Source of the DNA: a virus | IMG/VR virus record: IMGVR_UViG_3300044640_001495 | Coordinates: 1 to 64,000 of that record | Reading direction: 5' to 3' (one strand) | DNA length: 64,000 nucleotides | Shown: positions 48,837 through 56,047 of the stretch, piece by piece | How the letters are laid out: each line of letters opens with the position of its first letter | Position numbering within the stretch: the stretch's first letter is position 1 | Made by a program: the position numbers and the translations under genes | Notes under the pieces: generated by a model | Told to the model about the DNA's origin: nothing | What the model saw: the letters and a program-made list of their open reading frames with translations, nothing else | The model's database searches: none

Positions 48837-48977
48837 TTATTTTACCTCCTTCCAGATTCCCCAAGGGTCCCAGATTTTCTTTTCTTTTTCTGCGGGCTCG
48901 TAATAATACCAAACTGCTACTGATGCTAGAACTAAAACCTCTAGCATCCAAAACACTAGAAATGCTTCAAACAACAT
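48837..48977 (-). CDS. Small membrane protein, 46 aa
   Basis: MLFEAFLVFWMLEVLVLASV forms one membrane helix, followed by YYYEPAEKEKKIWDPWGIWK in the cytoplasm or periplasm. The stop lies directly before the ATG of the 110-aa gene and supplies its ribosome site (GGAGG). Small single-helix proteins like this can be holins or accessory lysis proteins. Confidence 0.6.
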   Translation of the reverse strand: MLFEAFLVFWMLEVLVLASVAVWYYYEPAEKEKKIWDPWGIWKEVK

Positions 48978-48997
48978 AGTTCGCTCCTATTTGTTGA

Positions 48998-49144
48998 TTA
49001 AACTGTTAACCCAAATATCAATCCTATTACGAATCCTACTAGTCCTGCCTTAACAAGATCAATATCATGCCACAACGGTTGATTTTTTAAATATTCTCTA
49101 GTATGTTCAGGCAAACTGTCATACCAGTTAGTCCACTTGTCCAT
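48998..49144 (-). CDS. Small membrane protein, 48 aa
   Basis: The product MDKWTNWYDSLPEHTREYLK has a soluble N-terminus and one C-terminal membrane helix (AGLVGFVIGLIFGLTV). It overlaps the end of the upstream gene by 17 bases. The function is unknown; composition and neighbours suggest membrane association in a lysis-type cassette. Confidence 0.6.
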   Translation of the reverse strand: MDKWTNWYDSLPEHTREYLKNQPLWHDIDLVKAGLVGFVIGLIFGLTV

Positions 49145-49322
49145 TTTCACCGTCCTTTAAAAATTTTACCAACGGGTCTACTTTTTTAAGATAGCATCTT
49201 CCGTCAATGTTAACTAGCTGGAAATAGTCTCCGCCTTTCCATCCTAGCTTATCTACGTTAAGTTCGTTATCCAATATTATTCCATTTGGACTTAGATCCC
49301 ACGAATAGTCAAAATGCAACAT
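49128..49322 (-). CDS. Small protein, 64 aa (AbrB/MazE-like strand pattern)
   Basis: The start at 49322 has GAGGAGAG before it and overlaps the upstream stop (TGATG), so the longer frame to 49394 is not used. The product contains GIILDNELNVDKLGWKGGDY and FQLVNIDGRCYLKKVDP, a pattern reminiscent of swapped-hairpin AbrB/MazE domains, with low certainty. Confidence 0.55.
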   Translation of the reverse strand: MLHFDYSWDLSPNGIILDNELNVDKLGWKGGDYFQLVNIDGRCYLKKVDPLVKFLKDGENGQVD

Positions 49323-49552
49323 CAATCTCTCCTCGCCCACTCTGCTGGCCATTTTGGGTTTGTAGCCTTTTGCTCGCGCACCATTCGAAACCATTCTTTC
49401 CTTACTGCTAGATCATGTTTCATACGATCTAATTTAGAGTCTGAATTATCGCTATAAAATATATAATAGAATGCTATGCCAAATCCAAAACTTAATAAAA
49501 AATATGCGATCAGTTTTAGATCTAGAACGAAATTAATCTCTACGAGCATCAT
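49322..49552 (-). CDS. Membrane protein, 76 aa
   Basis: It begins with two consecutive ATGs (49552, 49549) and reads MMLVEINFVLDLKLIAYFLL, then a membrane helix to about residue 30 (SFGFGIAFYYIFYSD), and a charged helical C-terminus (MKHDLAVRKEWFRMVREQKA). It overlaps the upstream gene by 20 bases. The function is unknown. Confidence 0.6.
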   Translation of the reverse strand: MMLVEINFVLDLKLIAYFLLSFGFGIAFYYIFYSDNSDSKLDRMKHDLAVRKEWFRMVREQKATNPKWPAEWARRD

Positions 49553-49814
49553 TCTTTCCATCGGCTCGGGCAATACGATCTGCATCAGGCCGTAGACCTA
49601 GTGCATTGGATACAATAGTATCAATACGTATTACATCGTGATTCATGGTTTTGACACGATTGTCTAGAGCAATAATAATGCCCTTCATGCCGTTGATAGA
49701 GCCAAGTACGCCCTGTAGCAATAGCTTAATGGTTAAGTATACAAAATACCCACCTGCTAGTGCAGCGGCTACTGGCATGCCCAGATCGCCTATAATCTTG
49801 AAAATGTCGCCCAT
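49533..49814 (-). CDS. Membrane-anchored helical protein, 93 aa
   Basis: The first gene of the minus cassette. Residues 10-38 (DLGMPVAAALAGGYFVYLTI) form a membrane helix, then GVLGSINGMKGIIIALDNRV and KTMNHDVIRIDTIVSNALGL form a long amphipathic helix. It shares layout with the 110-aa protein at 48504. A holin-like role is plausible. Its late-type promoter and leader copy those of csgF. Confidence 0.65.
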   Translation of the reverse strand: MGDIFKIIGDLGMPVAAALAGGYFVYLTIKLLLQGVLGSINGMKGIIIALDNRVKTMNHDVIRIDTIVSNALGLRPDADRIARADGKNDARRD

Positions 49815-49837
49815 CGGTTCGCTCCCGGTTATATGAG

Positions 49838-49845
49838 TATTTAAC
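49838..49845 (-). promoter_or_regulatory. T4-type late promoter box (GTTAAATA), minus strand
   Basis: The box stands 23 bases before the ATG at 49814. The leader reads TATAACCGGGAGCGAACCG, almost the same as the csgF leader. Confidence 0.55.
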
Positions 49846-49848
49846 CGA

Positions 49849-49877
49849 TTGACAGGGTTTTAAACTGATGCTATAAT
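49849..49877 (+). promoter_or_regulatory. Perfect early sigma70-type promoter
   Basis: TTGACA and TATAAT are 17 bases apart. It is divergent from, and 3 bases away from, the late box of the minus-strand cassette. It drives the early gene cluster starting at 49902. Confidence 0.8.
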
Positions 49878-49901
49878 ATATGTACATTATCGGAAAATAC
49901 C

Positions 49902-50753
49902 ATGAAAATTAAATTGGTTTCAGACCTGCACTTAGAGTTCTCGGACATTATGATCCCTAACGATGCTGATTACGATCTACTAATTTTGAGCGGCGATATT
50001 ATGGTTGCCCAAGATCTCCACGACCATCAGGACGAAAATGTTAGAACTGCGGCCATGCTTGAAATGTTAGGCAGCAGACAGCTTAAGGCTCAGCGATTCC
50101 GTGATTTCTTAAAGCGTTGTAGTTTTCAATTTCCGCATGTGATTTATGTTGCAGGTAATCACGAGTTCTACCACGGTAAATTCTTTGCCAGCATTGATCA
50201 TCTGCGTGAAGAATGTGCCAAGTATCCCAATATCTATTTCTTGGAAAATGACACCAAGGTAATCAACGACATTGTGTTTATGGGTGCAACACTTTGGACT
50301 GACTGCAACAAGCATGACCCATTTACACTTCATGCGCTTGCGGACATGATGAACGATTTTAGAATTATTCGACATGATCAATCCGGCTACCGAGCTCTCA
50401 AGCCTGCTGACATTGCAGATCGTCATCGCAAAACACTGCAATATTTTAAGACTGTAATGGACGGCTATCCTCAAGAGCAAAAGTTTGTTGTGGTAGGACA
50501 TCACACTCCTAGCCATATGAGTTGTCATCCGCAGTATGCACATGACTACATCATGAACGGTGGCTATCACAGCGACCTAAGTGATTTTATTCTTGATCAT
50601 CCACAGATTAAACTTTGGACTCACGGACATACTCATCATCCGTTTGATTATGTGTTAGGCAGTACTCGTGTAGTTTGTAATCCTAGGGGGTACGAAAGCG
50701 ATGGCTATACTGAAGATACTGGCTGGAATCCCAACATTGTATTGGAAGTTTAA
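49902..50753 (+). CDS. Calcineurin-like metallophosphoesterase
   Basis: The 283 residues have the full motif set: LVSDLHLEF, LSGDIMVAQD, VAGNHEFYHG, VVGHHTPSH and THGHTHHPFDY. It differs from the LpxH-like protein at 3860 and is closer to the small phage and bacterial phosphoesterases of the YmdB/ICC class. Possible substrates are cyclic nucleotides or nucleic-acid ends. The final codon overlaps the next start. Confidence 0.85.
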   Translation: MKIKLVSDLHLEFSDIMIPNDADYDLLILSGDIMVAQDLHDHQDENVRTAAMLEMLGSRQLKAQRFRDFLKRCSFQFPHVIYVAGNHEFYHGKFFASIDHLREECAKYPNIYFLENDTKVINDIVFMGATLWTDCNKHDPFTLHALADMMNDFRIIRHDQSGYRALKPADIADRHRKTLQYFKTVMDGYPQEQKFVVVGHHTPSHMSCHPQYAHDYIMNGGYHSDLSDFILDHPQIKLWTHGHTHHPFDYVLGSTRVVCNPRGYESDGYTEDTGWNPNIVLEV

Positions 50754-51031
50754 TGTACGCCTATTCAGAAGAATGGAAGAAGTTTAAGCCACCTGATGAT
50801 GTTCTGGAACAATGTCATCAGGTGCTTATCACAGACGTTGATTGCGAGCAAGCAGGAGAGCCTTTCTGGAAAATCAAAAAATGGTGTCTAGCACATTGTA
50901 AAAGTTATGTTTGGTTTGACGTCACTGATGTCAGCGATGTAGGTTATCAGTGGGATGAAATTGCTGCCTACTGGTTCCATGACGAAAAGGATGCAGTAAT
51001 GTTTACACTAAAATACAAGAGCGGAAAATGA
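50753..51031 (+). CDS. DA..F.L[KR][WF] family protein, copy 1
   Basis: The 92 residues include FWKIKKWCLAHCKSYVWF and end YWFHDEKDAVMFTLKYKSG. The W-C-x3-C-K and F-x-D-x-x-DA-x-x-F-x-L-K-Y motifs recur in six to seven neighbours, so this is a tandem-duplicated family of small soluble proteins. The function is unknown. It overlaps both neighbours by 1-4 bases. Confidence 0.65.
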   Translation: MYAYSEEWKKFKPPDDVLEQCHQVLITDVDCEQAGEPFWKIKKWCLAHCKSYVWFDVTDVSDVGYQWDEIAAYWFHDEKDAVMFTLKYKSGK

Positions 51032-51210
51032 ACACTAGACTTAAAGAACTTAAACAATGTGCAGGTATAGATTTTAATCCTGATCAAGAAGGGTTAGATC
51101 TGTTTGCGCAACTGATCATAGAACGGTGTGTAGAATCCTTTCACCAGACTCGAATGGCTGAAACTACACTGGAACAACATTTTAGACGTGCAATAGGATT
51201 AGAAGAATGA
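51028..51210 (+). CDS. Small phage protein, 60 aa
   Basis: It is helical, with IDFNPDQEGLDLFAQLIIER and CVESFHQTRMAETTLEQHF. Similar short proteins with a LxxFAELIxxEC core recur in T4-like phages without known role. It overlaps both neighbours by 4 bases. Confidence 0.6.
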   Translation: MNTRLKELKQCAGIDFNPDQEGLDLFAQLIIERCVESFHQTRMAETTLEQHFRRAIGLEE

Positions 51211-51443
51211 GTGGTACACCTGCAGACAAAAGCCCGGGCATAACAGGCTTTATTGAAATCTTTGAAGGCCGTCTTCAGAAAATGAAGCTACACCTTAAAG
51301 AAGAATTGGGCAAGGCCAAACACGATAGGGATCGTAAGAGTATACGCAGGATTATTGCTGATTCTCGTAAACTAAACAAGACACTAAAAGAAATGCGTAA
51401 TGCTACAACCAAACTATGTCCACATTGCGGAGAGAAACTATGA
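51207..51443 (+). CDS. Small basic protein with C-terminal zinc ribbon half, 78 aa
   Basis: A Lys/Arg-rich helix (FEGRLQKMKLHLKEELGKAK, then DRDRKSIRRIIADSR) is followed by TTKLCPHCGEKL, a single CxxC knuckle. It could bind zinc as a dimer or bind nucleic acid. The stop overlaps the next start (ATGA). Confidence 0.6.
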   Translation: MSGTPADKSPGITGFIEIFEGRLQKMKLHLKEELGKAKHDRDRKSIRRIIADSRKLNKTLKEMRNATTKLCPHCGEKL

Positions 51444-51760
51444 CACACGAACAACTGATTAAAACTCTCAGGGGTATTCAATTTATTGTTATCAATACCT
51501 GCTATGGTGGATTTGGACTCAGCGGCCGTGCTGAAAAAGAATACAAACAGATGGCAGGTATAACTGATCCAAAATGGTACGGACGAGAGATTCCTAGAGA
51601 CGATCCTTATCTTGTAAAGATTGTGAGAGACCTAGGCATGGCAGCAAACGGAGACCACGCCAATCTAAAAATTGTTGAGGTACCTGGTGATGTTGAATGG
51701 GAAATTGCGGAATATGACGGCAACGAATGGGTGGCTGAAAAACACAGGACCTGGTCGTGA
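51440..51760 (+). CDS. Hypothetical protein, 106 aa
   Basis: The start at 51440 overlaps the previous stop. The product MTHEQLIKTLRGIQFIVINT continues with CYGGFGLSGRAEKEYKQMAG and VPGDVEWEIAEYDGNEWVAE. The GGFGLS and VEWEI-YDG-E-V blocks are ones I recall in other phage and viral proteins of unknown function. Soluble. Confidence 0.6.
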   Translation: MTHEQLIKTLRGIQFIVINTCYGGFGLSGRAEKEYKQMAGITDPKWYGREIPRDDPYLVKIVRDLGMAANGDHANLKIVEVPGDVEWEIAEYDGNEWVAEKHRTWS

Positions 51761-52026
51761 AAGTCAGTGTGCATCATTGGAGGTTTGAAGATGGTAAAAC
51801 TTCCCCTAATGCCGGGCATCCTATTAAAGAATTGATTTTAGATCCTCCTCCTCGCGGTTGGTACTGTTGGGTATATCCCGAGGATGATCGAGCATTTGAA
51901 GAATGGATGAAGAGAGTCTGTCCGACTGCGGATATGTGTCATCGTTTTAACAGCGGCGATCCTATGTGGACCATCTACATTAAAGAAGACGTTGAGGCAA
52001 CTGTATTCCAGTTGATGTGGATGTGA
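51757..52026 (+). CDS. DA..F.L[KR][WF] family protein, divergent copy
   Basis: The 89 residues start VSVHHWRFEDGKTS and include PPRGWYCWVYPEDDRAFEEW and the ending IYIKEDVEATVFQLMWM, a degenerate form of the family C-terminus. The function is unknown. It overlaps both neighbours by 4 bases. Confidence 0.55.
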   Translation: MKVSVHHWRFEDGKTSPNAGHPIKELILDPPPRGWYCWVYPEDDRAFEEWMKRVCPTADMCHRFNSGDPMWTIYIKEDVEATVFQLMWM

Positions 52027-52247
52027 TTTCAAAAGAACGCTACAAGGAATTTGAACAGCATTGGATTATGGAATTCATGCGTAATCCTCACTATCGACTT
52101 GGGCAGGCGTTCTTGAATTATTTTCCAGAGATTGGTAAAATCTATCTCAATGATGGAGATCGCGGGCACAACGAAGAATACCGTCTTTGGAATACTCGAG
52201 ACCTAAAAGAAGCTAACACCATTATACAAAAGTGGTTAAATGAGTAA
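52023..52247 (+). CDS. Hypothetical protein, 74 aa
   Basis: GTG at 52023 overlaps the previous stop (GTGA) and is preferred over the GTG at 52017. The product ISKERYKEFEQHWIMEFMRN, then YRLGQAFLNYF and LWNTRDLKEANTIIQKWL, is helical. I recall similar proteins (YRLGQAFLN) in T4-like phages. It is followed by another family member with an 8-base overlap. Confidence 0.6.
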   Translation: MISKERYKEFEQHWIMEFMRNPHYRLGQAFLNYFPEIGKIYLNDGDRGHNEEYRLWNTRDLKEANTIIQKWLNE

Positions 52248-52551
52248 GCCAATTGTGATGACTCCTGGTCAATGGACCAGTGTGCTCGAGCGTATTAAAC
52301 AACGTGAAAAGCCCTCTGTGTATCTTTCACGAACAAAGATGAAAGATGTCTTAGGTTTCACACTACGTGATCATAGAGAATACGTAAAGGATACGGAATA
52401 TGTTAGACCTCCAGAGGGCGGTGAATGGTGGCCGGTAGTAGAGTTAGGATGGTATGAAGGCAAAAAATCACAGCATACTGTTCGATTGGATTTTTATGAT
52501 GATCAAAAACGCACAATGTTCCTGTTAAAATATGGTAATGGCCAAGACTAG
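52240..52551 (+). CDS. DA..F.L[KR][WF] family protein, copy 2
   Basis: The 103 residues end VRLDFYDDQKRTMFLLKYGN, the family signature. Upstream is an insertion with PPEGGEWWPVVELGWYEGKK. It overlaps both neighbours. The function is unknown. Confidence 0.6.
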   Translation: MSKPIVMTPGQWTSVLERIKQREKPSVYLSRTKMKDVLGFTLRDHREYVKDTEYVRPPEGGEWWPVVELGWYEGKKSQHTVRLDFYDDQKRTMFLLKYGNGQD

Positions 52552-52783
52552 AGTAGGTACAATTAATGAAGTTCTCAGCACTAGGGCTAGAGCTGTGTTT
52601 CCCTATAGAGTAAACTTCAATCAGATAACTGTTGCCCAGGTTGAAGAAATGGCTGTGTGGTGTATAAACAACTGTAAAGAACTATGGCGTGAAGAGCACT
52701 ATCATGCCTTGTACTTTCAGTTTACAGATGAACGTGATGCCATGATGTTCATGCTGAAATTTGGGGGCAGAGGCAATGTCTAA
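52538..52783 (+). CDS. DA..F.L[KR][WF] family protein, copy 3
   Basis: The ATG at 52538 (MAKTRVGTINEV) is chosen over 52532. The 81 residues hold VEEMAVWCINNCKELWREEH and LYFQFTDERDAMMFMLKFGG, the clearest copy of both family motifs. The function is unknown. It overlaps both neighbours. Confidence 0.65.
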   Translation: MAKTRVGTINEVLSTRARAVFPYRVNFNQITVAQVEEMAVWCINNCKELWREEHYHALYFQFTDERDAMMFMLKFGGRGNV

Positions 52784-53138
52784 AATGAAATTCAAATGGG
52801 AAACTGATCAGTGGGGGCATGAATACATTTTTCTTGGCGACCGACCCACTAAGACTATATATCAGTATATGATAATAGATGATCGTGTAGAAGAAACCAA
52901 AGAAATCATAGTATATACATTTACAATGGGAGATGTAGAAGACCCAGACCTATATGCTGCCCAACCGCTTTGGGACTGGCAACAGAGCGAACAAGGCAAA
53001 TGGATAATGGAACATGCAGTCGAAACTCCTGTATGGCATAGAATGGTAGATCACTTTGATCGTGGTTACAAGTATCAAGTCCGTGCCAAATTACAGGGTG
53101 CCAGGCTAACAGAATGGTTGTTGAGACACGGTAAATGA
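52776..53138 (+). CDS. Larger relative in the tandem family, 120 aa
   Basis: The start at 52776 overlaps the previous gene. The product MSKMKFKWETDQWGHEYIFL is Trp-rich (WDWQQSEQGKWIMEHAVETP) and ends YKYQVRAKLQGARLTEWLLR, a distant echo of the family C-terminus. Membership in the family is tentative. Confidence 0.55.
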   Translation: MSKMKFKWETDQWGHEYIFLGDRPTKTIYQYMIIDDRVEETKEIIVYTFTMGDVEDPDLYAAQPLWDWQQSEQGKWIMEHAVETPVWHRMVDHFDRGYKYQVRAKLQGARLTEWLLRHGK

Positions 53139-53392
53139 TAGATCCGGATCCAACTCCAACTATTATGAGGGCTCAACGGGCAGAAGAACATCTCAAAGTA
53201 GACGATAAGCTAATGACACTATTAGGTACCTATCATGCTATAGTGTTACGAGATGATGACTTTGCAGAAAAACTCACATGGTGTTTAGAGAATTGTCAAA
53301 ACAAATTCCGTGATCTTGCACACCCAACCGGTCGTGCTTGGTATTTTCAAAATGAACAGGATGCAACTATGTTTGCAATGAAATGGGCATGA
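53135..53392 (+). CDS. DA..F.L[KR][WF] family protein, copy 4
   Basis: The 85 residues include FAEKLTWCLENCQNKFRDLA and the ending AWYFQNEQDATMFAMKWA, closely similar to copy 3. The function is unknown. It overlaps both neighbours by 4 bases. Confidence 0.65.
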   Translation: MIDPDPTPTIMRAQRAEEHLKVDDKLMTLLGTYHAIVLRDDDFAEKLTWCLENCQNKFRDLAHPTGRAWYFQNEQDATMFAMKWA

Positions 53393-53646
53393 CACTAGAA
53401 GAAGAAATTGCCAATAAGGCCGCTAGTGAAATGGCTAGAGAAATAGATCGAGAGGTACTTTGGGGTCTGTTTGAAGGCATTGGTTGGACTCGATTTAAAA
53501 TCAGTCGACTAACGGACAACAATCATGCCATAGATATCACCAATTGGTTATCGGATAATTGTAAGGGCCAGTTTGAACGAAACGGTGCAGAATTTCTTTT
53601 TGAAGATTCCAAAGATGCTGTACTCTTTATGTTGCGTTGGGGTTGA
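53389..53646 (+). CDS. DA..F.L[KR][WF] family protein, copy 5
   Basis: The start at 53389 overlaps the previous stop (ATGA). The 85 residues contain AIDITNWLSDNCKGQFERNG and FLFEDSKDAVLFMLRWG. It is the last copy of the tandem array; its stop falls inside the -35 box of the next early promoter. Confidence 0.65.
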   Translation: MTLEEEIANKAASEMAREIDREVLWGLFEGIGWTRFKISRLTDNNHAIDITNWLSDNCKGQFERNGAEFLFEDSKDAVLFMLRWG

Positions 53647-53671
53647 CTTGTGAGCAGTATGGTGTTATAAT
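53643..53671 (+). promoter_or_regulatory. Early sigma70-type promoter
   Basis: TTGACT and TATAAT are 17 bases apart, overlapping the stop of the last family copy. The leader has AGGAG 5 bases before the ATG at 53701. Confidence 0.75.
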
Positions 53672-53700
53672 ATACATATCGTTAATTACTAGGAGTTGGC

Positions 53701-53928
53701 ATGTTATATCAATTGGTACTAATTACTAATCTGGGTGCTATTACACCGTTGGTGTCTTACAACGATCTCACTGCTTGCCTGCAACAACGTGCGATGATGT
53801 CAAAATCAGCACAGTACTCAGCAGAGTGTTTGCCCACTCAGAGTCCCGAAGAACTTAAAAAACAGATACAATCGCAATTTAAAATGATGAACGAACTTCT
53901 GCAAGAACTACAGAGAACACAAAAATGA
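53701..53928 (+). CDS. Small phage protein, 75 aa
   Basis: MLYQLVLITNLGAITPLVSY is a hydrophobic beta start, followed by LTACLQQRAMM and a charged C-terminal coiled coil (LKKQIQSQFKMMNELLQELQ). The N-terminus may be a weak signal or anchor. The function is unknown. It overlaps the next gene by 4 bases. Confidence 0.55.
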   Translation: MLYQLVLITNLGAITPLVSYNDLTACLQQRAMMSKSAQYSAECLPTQSPEELKKQIQSQFKMMNELLQELQRTQK

Positions 53929-54329
53929 AAATAGGTTTCAGTTTTGGACGATGTATTCGAGACATTGTCAATGGTGAAGTGAGTTATGACGATGTTGCTT
54001 GGATCATTTCGGGTACTGCACTTCGCGATATAGAAACCGTTAAATTCTGCATTCAAGATTATATGTATCGTCATGATTATCTAGAAGGACTAGACGAAGA
54101 GCAGTGTATGGAAGTAGGCATGCGATTGTACAACGAAGGCAAGGTGTTTCAACCTCGTCTACAAGATATTCGTGCTTTTCGTATTCCCGAAGGCGCAATT
54201 TGGGCCGACCTATTCCCTACTAACATGGCCAATAACCATGCAGCCAAAACAGCATGGGAAGCCTACAGATTCATGCTACATATGACTGTACAAGTTCCAG
54301 AGGATGTAAAAGAAAATTGGAAAGGATAA
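53925..54329 (+). CDS. Conserved T4-like phage protein, 134 aa
   Basis: The product MKIGFSFGRCIRDIVNGEVS, then YDDVAWIISGTALRDIETVK, then LYNEGKVFQPRLQDIRAF and IWADLFPTN, is a conserved pattern I recall in several T4-like phages under no function. It is helical and soluble. The strong conservation suggests an enzyme or host-interaction role. Confidence 0.65.
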   Translation: MKIGFSFGRCIRDIVNGEVSYDDVAWIISGTALRDIETVKFCIQDYMYRHDYLEGLDEEQCMEVGMRLYNEGKVFQPRLQDIRAFRIPEGAIWADLFPTNMANNHAAKTAWEAYRFMLHMTVQVPEDVKENWKG

Positions 54330-54332
54330 AAC

Positions 54333-54524
54333 ATGACAATAATCAAAGAAGGCAGTAAATGGGATGGCGGCAACGGTAAGATTTTTAGGGTAATACAGAT
54401 TGTGGAAGTAGAAAATCATACTTGGATTCACTACATCAATGATCATTTGCCAGAAAGCAAAAATAGAGAATACAGTTGTTATCGAGAAAGTTTTTTATCT
54501 AGATTTAGACCACTACCAGAATGA
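54333..54524 (+). CDS. Small protein, 63 aa
   Basis: The product KIFRVIQIVEVENHTWIHYI with YSCYRESFLSRFRPLPE resembles the short beta-barrel-like phage proteins with a YxCxxESFLxRF ending. The function is unknown. It overlaps the next gene by 4 bases. Confidence 0.55.
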   Translation: MTIIKEGSKWDGGNGKIFRVIQIVEVENHTWIHYINDHLPESKNREYSCYRESFLSRFRPLPE

Positions 54525-54799
54525 TACACATAAATTTTAGTATAGATAATCCGTGGCGTCGATCAAGATTTTACTATCTTAGCAACATCAACGGACAGCT
54601 TACTGAAAATAAATGCTGGGAGATAGAACAGTATCTATCAGGCGGTCTAGTTGAGTTTGAATTTAACTTTACTGTTAGACAAGACCATGCAGGATTTGAA
54701 TTATCTTTGGGCCTGCTAGGCTATAACATTCATTTTAATTTTTACGATCGACGACATTGGGACAACGAAACAAACACTTGGAAAACATATGAAAATTAA
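54521..54799 (+). CDS. Hypothetical protein, 92 aa
   Basis: It begins MIHINFSIDNPWRRSRFYYL and contains FNFTVRQDHAGFELSLGLLG and FNFYDRRHWDNETNTW. The alternating aromatic pattern suggests a small beta fold. I recall the IDNPW and YDxRHWD motifs in other phages. The function is unknown. It overlaps the next gene by 11 bases. Confidence 0.6.
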   Translation: MIHINFSIDNPWRRSRFYYLSNINGQLTENKCWEIEQYLSGGLVEFEFNFTVRQDHAGFELSLGLLGYNIHFNFYDRRHWDNETNTWKTYEN

Positions 54800-54956
54800 A
54801 TTTGATAAAAACACAATGCCAGATGAACTCTACAATTCACTCCTACAACATTTTGTAAATGAAGCTGTAGGACTCGGAGTCAATGTAAACAAGTTTACAG
54901 AATTTAACAATTGGGTCGTTGAGTGTGAAGTAGACGCAAAAGAGGCGGTACATTAA
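54789..54956 (+). CDS. Small protein, 55 aa
   Basis: The ORF starts inside the previous gene (ATG 54789) and encodes MKIKFDKNTMPDELYNSLLQ, then HFVNEAVGLGVNVNKFTEFN and VVECEVDAKEAVH. It looks like a compact alpha/beta peptide and its codon choice matches its neighbours. The function is unknown. Confidence 0.5.
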   Translation: MKIKFDKNTMPDELYNSLLQHFVNEAVGLGVNVNKFTEFNNWVVECEVDAKEAVH

Positions 54957-54958
54957 TT

Positions 54959-55180
54959 ATGAAAACATTTGATACATTTGAACAAGTAGCGGACATGGGT
55001 GCCTGTGTTAAGCGTCCTATTGTTGTTCATGCTAAAAAAATTGATGAGGAATTTCGTGTTAACACACTGGAAGGCAATTACAAACAGGGCAAGCCCGGTG
55101 ACTACCTAATGCGTGGCATTGATGGCGAGTTGTATATTTGTGATGGCCCTATTTTTGAACGCTCATACGATTTCGTCTAA
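54959..55180 (+). CDS. Small protein with PGDYLMRGIDGELYICDG motif, 73 aa
   Basis: The product reads KRPIVVHAKKIDEEFRVNTL, EGNYKQGKPGDYLMRGIDGE and LYICDGPIFERSY. This GDxLxxGxxGExYxxxxxxFxxxY pattern is widespread in phages and mobile elements, usually as a short beta domain of unknown role. Confidence 0.65.
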   Translation: MKTFDTFEQVADMGACVKRPIVVHAKKIDEEFRVNTLEGNYKQGKPGDYLMRGIDGELYICDGPIFERSYDFV

Positions 55181-55186
55181 TACAGT

Positions 55187-55648
55187 ATGACTAAAAAGAT
55201 CTATTATGAAAAACTTGGAAGACGTTATGTCCCTGTGGCAGAGTATGATAATGACCTGTTGGATAGCTTTACAAAAGGTACTCACTTGGTTATGTCTTAC
55301 CCCGGAGGGCAGTCTCGCTGTTTTAATATTGATCCTAACTATGCTGCCATGATTGCGGCAGGCCGTGTGGCTGAAGATGCCATCTGTCGAGCCATATCCA
55401 AAGCCAGCGAAATGAAGCCACAGAGAACTCCTATTACTCCCGGACAAAAGAAAGCCTGGGAGAAGCTAGCCAAAGAGTTTGGAGATGAATTATGTCCGTT
55501 GACCTATGGTAGTTACAGAGATCATGCGGAAGCTGGTGTTAAGGCCATGCAAGAGGAAGCAGACAAACTGATGCAACACGAAAGTGTACGCAAAGCCTAC
55601 GATCACTTTCAATTGATGTGCGAACTTACCAAGGAAAAAAATGAATGA
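55187..55648 (+). CDS. Hypothetical protein, 153 aa
   Basis: The product has the N-terminal block YYEKLGRRYVPVAEYDNDLL and THLVMSYPGGQSRCFNID, then a long helical region (AAMIAAGRVAEDAICRAISK, ITPGQKKAWEKLAKEFG). It resembles an uncharacterised phage family I recall. It overlaps the next gene by 8 bases. Confidence 0.6.
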   Translation: MTKKIYYEKLGRRYVPVAEYDNDLLDSFTKGTHLVMSYPGGQSRCFNIDPNYAAMIAAGRVAEDAICRAISKASEMKPQRTPITPGQKKAWEKLAKEFGDELCPLTYGSYRDHAEAGVKAMQEEADKLMQHESVRKAYDHFQLMCELTKEKNE

Positions 55649-55826
55649 TCCTATAAAAGAACGAATGATAGAACTAATGGAACCCATTGATCGTCAGATC
55701 ATGATGTGTGACGACAGACATGATCAGCTCATGTTGGCCTGCGCCATGCTGACCACAGTAAAAGATCTGTTTGATCTGCATATTGGCGAAGATGGCCGTA
55801 AGCAGATGTTTAAGGATTTTGTATAA
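55641..55826 (+). CDS. Small helical protein, 61 aa
   Basis: The product MNDPIKERMIELMEPIDRQI continues with MMCDDRHDQLMLACAMLTTV and is entirely helical and acidic. It is a common type of small early phage protein; the function is unknown. Confidence 0.55.
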   Translation: MNDPIKERMIELMEPIDRQIMMCDDRHDQLMLACAMLTTVKDLFDLHIGEDGRKQMFKDFV

Positions 55827-56047
55827 TGTATAAAACTATGTATAAAGAAGTCGAAGTAGATGTTGATTTAAGTGACTTTGACACCGATGATCTAATTGAA
55901 GAATTGGAGTCACGTGGCTCAGGTGTTATGAACTACGGTGATGGGACAGATGTACTACGAGCGATCTATGAAAAACGTAGACTAGGACAAGATTATCAAA
56001 CAGAATTAGATCAACTTATTTGGTTAGGATTGGGCAAAGTTGTATGA
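55826..56047 (+). CDS. Small acidic protein, 73 aa
   Basis: The product KEVEVDVDLSDFDTDDLIEE, then LESRGSGVMNYGDGTDVLRA, followed by helices, has the shape of the short DFDTDELIEEL-type proteins found in many phages. The start overlaps the previous stop by one base. The function is unknown. Confidence 0.6.
   Translation: MYKTMYKEVEVDVDLSDFDTDDLIEELESRGSGVMNYGDGTDVLRAIYEKRRLGQDYQTELDQLIWLGLGKVV

Noticed and set aside
55156-55190. Early promoter TTGAAC-N17-TAATAC before the gene at 55187
   Set aside because: The -10 box is only 3 bases from the ATG, so transcription would start inside the gene; probably a chance match.
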